64,000 nt of DNA. It comes from Stenotrophomonas sp. ISL-67 (GTDB taxonomy: Bacteria > Pseudomonadota > Gammaproteobacteria > Xanthomonadales > Xanthomonadaceae). The stretch is taken from contig NZ_JAGGRL010000001.1 in NCBI RefSeq assembly GCF_018612915.1, positions 596,561 to 660,560 on the forward strand, given 5' to 3'. Positions 58,605 through 64,000 of this stretch are shown in pieces. The position numbers were made by a program, and so were the translations under genes. The first letter of the stretch is position 1. Each line of letters starts with the position of its first letter. The notes below the pieces were generated by a model, which was not told where the DNA came from, searched no databases, and saw only the letters and a list, made by a program, of their open reading frames with translations.

Positions 58605-59870
58605 ATGCACGACGCCGTCAGCCAACCGACCCAACCGTCCGACACTACCGTGTGGGCCCGCCGCCAGACCCAGGCCGTCCGCATCGGCGGCGTGGTCGTG
58701 GGTGGGGGCCAGCCCGTGGTGGTCCAGTCGATGACCAACACCGACACCGCCGACGTGGCCTCCAGCGTCAAGCAGGTGGCCGAGCTGTGGCGGGCCGGCT
58801 CGGAAATGGTGCGCCTGACCGTGAACAATCCCGAATCGGCCGCGGCCATTCCACGCATCGTGGAAAAGCTGCGGATGATGGGGGTCGAGGTCCCGCTGAT
58901 CGGCGACTTCCATTACAACGGCCACCAGCTGCTGACCCAGGAACCGGCCTGCGCCGAAGCATTGGCCAAGTACCGGATCAACCCGGGCAACGTCGGCTTC
59001 GGCAAGAAAAAGGACACCCAGTTCGCGCAGCTGATCGAGTTCGCGATCCGCTATGACAAGCCGGTGCGCATCGGCGCCAACTGGGGCTCGCTGGACCAGT
59101 CGCTGGCGGCCCGCCTGATGGACGAAAACAGCCAGCGCGCCCAGCCCTGGGACGCAGGCAGGGTGCTGCGCGAAGCGCTGATCCGCTCCGCATTGGATTC
59201 GGCGCATACCGCCGTCGAACTGGGCCTGCCGCGCGACCGCATCGTGCTGTCGGCCAAGGTCAGCGGCGTGCAGGAACTGATCGCGGTGTACCGCGACCTG
59301 GCCCAGCGTTCGGACTTCGCCCTGCACCTGGGCCTGACCGAAGCGGGCATCGGCAGCAAGGGCATCGTCGCCTCTTCGGCGGCACTGGCCGTGCTGCTGC
59401 AGGAAGGGATCGGCGACACCATCCGCATTTCGCTGACGCCCGAACCCGGCCAGTCGCGTACGCAGGAGGTGATCGTCGCCCAGGAACTGCTGCAGACCAC
59501 CGGCCAGCGCGCCTTCACCCCGCTGGTCACAGCCTGCCCGGGCTGCGGCCGCACCACCTCCGAGTTCTTCCAGGAACTGGCCAAGGTCGTGCAGAACCAT
59601 GTGCGCGGCAAAATGCCGGAATGGAAAGTGAGCCATCCCGGCGCGGAGAACATGACCCTGGCCGTGATGGGCTGCATCGTCAACGGCCCGGGCGAATCGC
59701 GCCACGCCAACATCGGTATTTCGCTGCCCGGTACCGGTGAAACGCCGGCCGCGCCGGTGTTTGTCGATGGCGAAAAGACGGTAACGCTGCGCGGCGACAA
59801 CATCGCCCAGGAGTTCGTGGCGCTGATCGACGATTACGTCGAACGCAAGTATGTCCGAAGCATCGGATAA
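58605..59870 (+). CDS. ispG: (E)-4-hydroxy-3-methylbut-2-enyl-diphosphate synthase
   Basis: IspG is the 4Fe-4S enzyme that makes HMBPP in the MEP pathway. The 421-residue protein shows [21 protein letters not shown] (about 37-57), [44 protein letters not shown] and the cluster Cys in [13 protein letters not shown]. The C-terminal [19 protein letters not shown] adds the last Cys and Glu. The ATG at 58605 has no properly spaced Shine-Dalgarno, and TAAAAT is five bases upstream, so it may be leaderless. The PAP2 gene overlaps its end by 20 bases. Confidence 0.94.
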   Translation: MHDAVSQPTQPSDTTVWARRQTQAVRIGGVVVGGGQPVVVQSMTNTDTADVASSVKQVAELWRAGSEMVRLTVNNPESAAAIPRIVEKLRMMGVEVPLIGDFHYNGHQLLTQEPACAEALAKYRINPGNVGFGKKKDTQFAQLIEFAIRYDKPVRIGANWGSLDQSLAARLMDENSQRAQPWDAGRVLREALIRSALDSAHTAVELGLPRDRIVLSAKVSGVQELIAVYRDLAQRSDFALHLGLTEAGIGSKGIVASSAALAVLLQEGIGDTIRISLTPEPGQSRTQEVIVAQELLQTTGQRAFTPLVTACPGCGRTTSEFFQELAKVVQNHVRGKMPEWKVSHPGAENMTLAVMGCIVNGPGESRHANIGISLPGTGETPAAPVFVDGEKTVTLRGDNIAQEFVALIDDYVERKYVRSIG

Positions 59871-60621
59871 GCCAACGGTGTTGGCGGGGCCGGAACCGGC
59901 CGCCGGCTTCCGCCACTGGATGGCGCGAAACTCCTGGCGTTTCGTGCTGCTGTTTGCCGGCGTGCTGCTGCCCCTGGCCGGTTTCGTGGCCCTGGCCGAC
60001 GAAGTACATGAGTTGGAGGCGTTCTACTTCGACGCCCCGCTGCTGTGGAAGATGCACGACGCGGCCCGGCCCAGCCTGGATGCGGCATTCGTGTTCATTT
60101 CCCGTATCGGCTACCAATGGGGCGTGATCCCGGCCGACATCCTGATCGTGGCCTTGCTGCTGTTGCGCCAGCGCTGGCGCGAAGCCAGCTTCGCCGCGCT
60201 CAGCTTCGCCGGCTCGGCCCTGCTCAACATCGGCAGCAAGCAGGTCTTCCAGCGCGACCGGCCGAGCCTGTGGGAATCGATCGCTCCGGAAAGCACCTAC
60301 AGCTTTCCCAGTGGCCACGCCATGGGCTCGATGACCCTGGCCGCGGTGCTGGTGCTGCTGGCCTGGAATACCCGCTGGCGCTGGCCGGCCGTGGCATTTG
60401 GCGTGCTGTTCGCCGGCTCGGTCAGCCTCTCGCGCGTCTACCTGGGCGTCCATTACCCCTCCGACATCCTGGCCGGATGGTGTGCCGCACTGGTTTGGGT
60501 GGTAGGGTGCTTCCTGGTGATGTTCCGCCGCCGCCGCCCGTGGCGGCGTACCGACCAATGGTCGGTACCTGCCGGTCGCGGGGAGCGGGCCGGATGCGGC
60601 AGGGGTTTCCGCGGACCGTGA
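59851..60621 (+). CDS. PAP2-superfamily membrane phosphatase
   Basis: The 256-residue lipid-phosphate phosphatase has about six membrane segments. The three PAP2 motifs are [12 protein letters not shown] (KX6RP), [12 protein letters not shown] (PSGH) and [16 protein letters not shown] (SRx5Hx3D). Likely substrates are undecaprenyl diphosphate or phosphatidylglycerol phosphate, but the sequence does not decide. It overlaps the end of ispG. After the last membrane segment, residues from about 231 run through a palindromic repeat (60548-60568), giving a basic, non-conserved tail. Confidence 0.85.
   Translation: MSEASDKPTVLAGPEPAAGFRHWMARNSWRFVLLFAGVLLPLAGFVALADEVHELEAFYFDAPLLWKMHDAARPSLDAAFVFISRIGYQWGVIPADILIVALLLLRQRWREASFAALSFAGSALLNIGSKQVFQRDRPSLWESIAPESTYSFPSGHAMGSMTLAAVLVLLAWNTRWRWPAVAFGVLFAGSVSLSRVYLGVHYPSDILAGWCAALVWVVGCFLVMFRRRRPWRRTDQWSVPAGRGERAGCGRGFRGP
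60548..60568. repeat. SMAG-like palindrome inside the PAP2 gene
   Basis: GTACCGACC-AAT-GGTCGGTAC is the palindrome found at 148-168 with a different loop (GTT). It is read as codons of the PAP2 tail. Confidence 0.75.
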
Positions 60622-60793
60622 TAGGTCCAATAAACCGGTACGGCCTGGGGCGATAGGCATAGGGCAGGGGTAGTCCGGCACGGATGTGACGCGGGCATCA
60701 GAACGCGCTGATGGGGAACACGCTTCCTTGTTATCGCTTGACCCTGTCGCTAGGCTGGCCCCGGTTTGCAGCGTTTGGACGAGGGTGCGTGGG

Positions 60794-61441
60794 ATGACGA
60801 TTCGAGTGTTTCTGGTGGACGACCACGCGCTGGTGCGAACCGGCATGAAGATGATCCTGTCCAACGAGACGGACATCGAAGTGGTGGGTGAGGCCGAATC
60901 CGGCGAAGACGCGTTGCCTGCGATCCGCCAGCTGCGCCCCGACGTGGTGCTGTGCGACCTGCACCTGCCGGGCGTGAGTGGAATGGAAGTCACCGAACGC
61001 GTGGTCCGTGGCGACCATGGCACCCGCGTGGTGATCGTGTCCGTGCTTGAAGACGGCCCGATGCCCAAGCGCCTGCTCGAAGCCGGCGCCTCCGGCTACA
61101 TCGGCAAGGCCTGCGACGCCCAGGAACTGCTGCGCGCCGTGCGCGACGCGGCGCTCGGCCGGCGTTATCTGGGCAACAGCATCGCCCAGAACCTGGCCCT
61201 GTCCAACGTGGAAGGCAGCCAGTCCCCGTTCGACAGCCTGTCCCCGCGGGAGCTGGAAGTGGCGTTGTTGTTGACCCAAGGGTTGCGCCAGGAAGACATT
61301 GCCAAGCGCTTGAGCCTGAGCGCCAAGACCGTCAATACCCACAAGGCGCGGTTGTTCGAGAAGATGGGTATCCACGACAACATCGCCTTGGCGCGCATGG
61401 CCAGCCAGTATGGGTTGGTGGATCCCGCAAGGCCGATGTAA
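60794..61441 (+). CDS. NarL/FixJ-family response regulator (UvrY/GacA-like)
   Basis: The 215-residue regulator starts MTIRVFLVDDHALVRTGMKMILSNE. The phosphoacceptor Asp is in DVVLCDLHLPGVSG. The LuxR-type helix-turn-helix is at about 148-205 (LSPRELEVALLLTQGLRQEDIAKRLSLSAKTVNTHKARLFEKMG). It resembles UvrY/GacA-type regulators, which in other gammaproteobacteria drive the small RNAs that titrate CsrA; csrA is at 37 kb. No sensor kinase is adjacent, so this link is inference. GAGGG precedes the ATG. Confidence 0.88.
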   Translation: MTIRVFLVDDHALVRTGMKMILSNETDIEVVGEAESGEDALPAIRQLRPDVVLCDLHLPGVSGMEVTERVVRGDHGTRVVIVSVLEDGPMPKRLLEAGASGYIGKACDAQELLRAVRDAALGRRYLGNSIAQNLALSNVEGSQSPFDSLSPRELEVALLLTQGLRQEDIAKRLSLSAKTVNTHKARLFEKMGIHDNIALARMASQYGLVDPARPM

Positions 61442-61455
61442 CGCAGGTCGCAATC

Positions 61456-61488
61456 AAAAAAAATGCCCGGAAATCCGGGCATTTTTTT
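61456..61488 (+). terminator. Terminator after the NarL-type regulator
   Basis: AAAAAAAATGCCCGG-AAAT-CCGGGCATTTTTTT is a strong, bidirectional stem with A and T runs. Confidence 0.94.
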
Positions 61489-61501
61489 CGACACCGCATC
61501 C

Positions 61502-61524
61502 GTAGAGCCACGCCCTGCGTGGCT
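61502..61524 (+). repeat. SMAG hairpin between the regulator and eda
   Basis: GTAG-AGCCACGCCCTGCGTGGCT, 14 bases beyond the terminator. Confidence 0.85.
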
Positions 61525-61541
61525 GCGCAATCTCTGCAACC

Positions 61542-62201
61542 TCAGCGCGACCGAACACGCGCGACAATCTTCGCCGCCTGCGCCGCGCTCTCGCGCACTT
61601 TGTCCCAGTCGCCGTTGTCGATCCAGTTGCCCGGGACCATCCACGAACCGCCGATGCAGACCACGTTCTTCTGCTCCAGGTACTCGGCCGCCGTCGTTTC
61701 CGTGATGCCGCCGGTCGGGCACAGCTTCAGGTCCGGGATTGGACCGGCCAGGCCCTTGATCATCGCCAGGCCACCGACCGCCGATGCCGGGAACAGCTTG
61801 CACACCCGGAAGCCGCGCGCATACAGCGCCAGCATCTCGGTCGGTGTCGCCGCGCCCGGTACCACCGGCAGCGGTGCCGCCGCCAGCGCATCGGCCATGT
61901 GCGCCGGCGTCCCCGGCGTTACCAGGAAATCCGCGCCCGCATCGATCGACTGCTGCATCTGCGCCACCGTCAGCACCGTGCCCGCGCCCACCACCACATC
62001 CGGCAGCTCGCGTTTGAGCATCGCCAACGCTTCCATCGCCACCGGCGTACGCAGGGTCAGTTCGATGGCCGGCAGGCCACCTTCCAACAGTGCCGCACTG
62101 ACCGCGCGTGCCTGGTCCAGCGTATGCACGGTGACCACCGGCAAGATGCCCGCGGCAAGCAACAGGGTTTCAGCGCGTTTCTGGTGTACAGCAATGGTCA
62201 T
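61542..62201 (-). CDS. eda: KDPG/KHG aldolase
   Basis: Eda splits 2-keto-3-deoxy-6-phosphogluconate into pyruvate and glyceraldehyde 3-phosphate, the last Entner-Doudoroff step. The 219-residue TIM barrel shows GILPVVTVHTLDQA, LPAIELTLRTP (Glu), VVGAGTVLT, GADFLVTPG and CKLFPASAVGG (Schiff-base Lys). The C-terminal TGGI block follows. The ATG at 62201 was chosen over an upstream start that would add 20 non-conserved residues. Edd is upstream on the same strand, with two SMAG hairpins in the 211-base gap. Confidence 0.95.
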   Translation of the reverse strand: MTIAVHQKRAETLLLAAGILPVVTVHTLDQARAVSAALLEGGLPAIELTLRTPVAMEALAMLKRELPDVVVGAGTVLTVAQMQQSIDAGADFLVTPGTPAHMADALAAAPLPVVPGAATPTEMLALYARGFRVCKLFPASAVGGLAMIKGLAGPIPDLKLCPTGGITETTAAEYLEQKNVVCIGGSWMVPGNWIDNGDWDKVRESAAQAAKIVARVRSR

Positions 62202-62251
62202 GAAAATTTCTTCCTGTTGATCGGGAACACTGGTTGACCAAGGGTCCCGAG

Positions 62252-62408
62252 GGTCGGCCAACGGCCGACGCTACCGATTCGCCGACGCCAAAGAGGCACC
62301 GGAATGTGGGGTGAGGCCCCCGCCGTCGCCTCACATCAGGCGACACCTACCGCCGCTTCTGCCGTTCGCATCCGGCCATCCGTGGAGCCGGGCAGAGCCC
62401 GGCTCTAC
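62252..62408. repeat. Two SMAG hairpins between edd and eda
   Basis: TCGGCC-AAC-GGCCGA followed by CTACC lies at 62252-62275, and GGAGCCGGGC-AGA-GCCCGGCTCTAC at 62384-62408. Both have the GTAG head on the minus strand, downstream of edd. Confidence 0.8.
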
Positions 62409-62412
62409 CGCG

Positions 62413-64000
62413 TCAGGCGTCCTTTGCTTCATGCGGAGCAAGCGCAGCAGCAGCGTCATGCCCCAGTTCGTACTCCGCGTCGTAATTCCAGATATCGCCG
62501 TCGGCAGCCGCCGGCCCGCAGGAAATCGAGATCGCCCCCTGGTCGGCCGGACCCACCAGACGGCGGTTCATCGCGAACAGGTTGCGGCCCAGGTCGTGCG
62601 CTGCCGGTGCCGTGTTCGGCGCCTGCTCGCGCGCTGCCCATTCGGCCGCGTCCACCAGCACTTCCAGCGTGCCCGCTTCACCGTCCAAACGGATGATGTC
62701 GCCCTCGCGTACCCGCCCGAGCGGACCACCGCGCGACGCTTCCGGCGTCATGTGGATCGCCGCCGGGAACTTGCCCGACGCGCCCGATAGACGGCCGTCC
62801 GTCACCAGTGCCACCCGCCGGCCCTGGTTCTGCAGCAGCCCCAGCAACGGCGCCAGCGAATGCAGTTCCGGCATTCCGTTCGCACGCGGCCCCTGGTAAC
62901 GCACCACCGCCACGAAATCCTGCGGCAGCAGGCCCGCCGCGTGCAGCTTGTTCAACACCTGCGGCGCATCCACCACCACCGCCGGCGCCTCGATCGACCG
63001 GTACTGCGGCTTCACCGCCGACAGCTTGATCAGCGAACGGCCCAGGTTGCCGCGCAGCAGCCGCAGCCCGCCTTGTGCCTCGAACGGCTCGGCCACCCCG
63101 CGCACCACCTCACGGTCCGCGCTTTCCGCAATGCCATCGACCCAGGTCAGCGCACCTTCGCGCAGCGCCGGATCCTGCGTGTACTGGCGCATGCCACCTT
63201 CGGCCACCGTCACCAGGTCCCCGTGCATCAGCCCCGCGTCCATCAGCTCACGGAACACGAATGCCGTACCACCGGCCGCCGCGAAACGGTTCACGTCCGC
63301 CTCGCCGTTCGGGTACACCCGCGCCAGCAGCGGCACCAACTGCGACAGCTGGTCCATGTCATCCCACGTCAACACGATGCCCGCCGCCCGCGCCACCGCG
63401 ATCCAGTGGATCGTGTGGTTGGTCGAACCGCCCGTGGCCATCAGCGTGACCACCGCATTGACGATCGCGCGCTCATCGATCAAACGACCCAGCGGCCGGA
63501 AATCGTCGCCCAGCGCCGTGATCTCCAGCGCACGTACCGCCGCATGGCGGGTCAGCGCATCACGCAGTGGCGTCTCTGGATTGACGAACGACGCGCCCGG
63601 CAACTGCACGCCCATCGCCTCCAGCAGGGTCTGGTTGGAATTGGCCGTGCCGTAGAACGTGCACGTGCCCACCCCATGGTATGACGCCGCTTCCGCCTCC
63701 AGCAGCTCCTCGCGCGTGGCCAGGCCGGCCGCATAGCGCTCGCGCACCTCGGCCTTCTGCTTGTTCGGAATGCCCGGCGTCATCGGCCCTGCCGGCAGGA
63801 AAATCGCCGGCAGGTGGCCGAACGCCAGCGCGCCGATCAGCAGGCCCGGCACGATCTTGTCGCACACGCCCAGGTAGACCGTGCTGTCGAACATGTCATG
63901 GCTCAGGCCGATCGCGGTCGATTGCGCGATCACATCGCGCGAGAACAGCGACAGCTCCATGCCGCCGCGGCCCTGCGTGACCCCGTCGCACATCGCCGGC
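62413..64000 (-). CDS. edd: Phosphogluconate dehydratase, N-terminus cut by window edge
   Basis: Edd dehydrates 6-phosphogluconate to KDPG, the substrate of Eda. About 529 residues are visible; the start lies beyond 64000. The IlvD/Edd fold shows [38 protein letters not shown] (Fe-S Cys), [30 protein letters not shown] (Cys) and [20 protein letters not shown]. The C-terminal [23 protein letters not shown] follows. [22 protein letters not shown] is an Edd-specific insertion. It ends five bases after a SMAG hairpin. Confidence 0.95.
   Translation of the reverse strand, partial: PAMCDGVTQGRGGMELSLFSRDVIAQSTAIGLSHDMFDSTVYLGVCDKIVPGLLIGALAFGHLPAIFLPAGPMTPGIPNKQKAEVRERYAAGLATREELLEAEAASYHGVGTCTFYGTANSNQTLLEAMGVQLPGASFVNPETPLRDALTRHAAVRALEITALGDDFRPLGRLIDERAIVNAVVTLMATGGSTNHTIHWIAVARAAGIVLTWDDMDQLSQLVPLLARVYPNGEADVNRFAAAGGTAFVFRELMDAGLMHGDLVTVAEGGMRQYTQDPALREGALTWVDGIAESADREVVRGVAEPFEAQGGLRLLRGNLGRSLIKLSAVKPQYRSIEAPAVVVDAPQVLNKLHAAGLLPQDFVAVVRYQGPRANGMPELHSLAPLLGLLQNQGRRVALVTDGRLSGASGKFPAAIHMTPEASRGGPLGRVREGDIIRLDGEAGTLEVLVDAAEWAAREQAPNTAPAAHDLGRNLFAMNRRLVGPADQGAISISCGPAAADGDIWNYDAEYELGHDAAAALAPHEAKDA

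Overview
The window looks like chromosomal core sequence from a Stenotrophomonas species (Gammaproteobacteria, Xanthomonadaceae). The DNA is very GC-rich. The lexA operator is the Xanthomonadales type (TTAG-N-TACTA family). Most gaps between genes hold short hairpins headed by GTAG, which match the SMAG repeats known from Stenotrophomonas maltophilia. I see no transposase, prophage, CRISPR array, integron or toxin-antitoxin pair. About 65 genes fill the window and one of them, edd, runs off the right end.

Layout. 0.2-8.5 kb: a BaiN-like flavoprotein, an FKBP lipoprotein, a DUF6164 protein, trhO, a luciferase-like monooxygenase, an ExoD/CNNM-CBS pair and a DUF47-Pit phosphate uptake pair. 8.9-11.1 kb: parE and a small secreted protein. 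11.5-21 kb: pyrG, eno-ftsB-ispD-ispF-truD, an Smr gene, then surE-pcm-yqaA-nlpD. 21-29 kb: a Mth938-like gene and yhbY, divergent from rlmE-ftsH, then folP-miaA-hfq-hflX. 29-37.5 kb: pncC, an ABC1/UbiB-family kinase gene, lexA, recA, recX, alaS, csrA and tRNA-Ser(GCT). 37.5-45.5 kb: pirin/LysR, an alpha/beta-hydrolase lipoprotein, three tRNA-Arg(ACG), a hydrolase-thiD pair, a DUF1275 protein and a lipoprotein-phoH pair. 45.6-50.6 kb: prxQ, gcvR divergent from dapA, a short BamC-like lipoprotein, fdxA, a sugar porter and tRNA-Glu(CTC). 50.7-64 kb: pcnB-folK-panB-panC, panD-pgi, a RegA/RegB redox two-component pair, ispG, a PAP2 phosphatase, a NarL-type regulator, and eda and edd of the Entner-Doudoroff pathway.

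The order pyrG-eno-ftsB-ispD-ispF-truD-surE-pcm-nlpD ... pncC-recA-recX-alaS-csrA-tRNASer-tRNAArg is the same backbone found in Escherichia coli. Here it is interrupted by yhbY/rlmE/ftsH/folP and miaA/hfq/hflX blocks and by lexA. rpoS and mutS are absent from the places E. coli would suggest. The pcnB-folK-panB-panC-panD order is also conserved.

The least ordinary material is between genes. SMAG-type hairpins occur singly, as inverted dimers with conserved spacers, as a triple 107-bp tandem array, and inside gene ends. By my reading of every stop codon, the only three genes ending in TAG (parE, the 39.6-kb hydrolase, regA-like) take that TAG from the GTAG head of such a repeat. Several genes (lexA, trhO, ispG, surE, pncC, DUF6164) have a -10-like box about 5-8 bases before the start codon and no Shine-Dalgarno, which suggests leaderless mRNAs. 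No new multi-gene system was found; the candidates offered are repeat-driven and regulatory.
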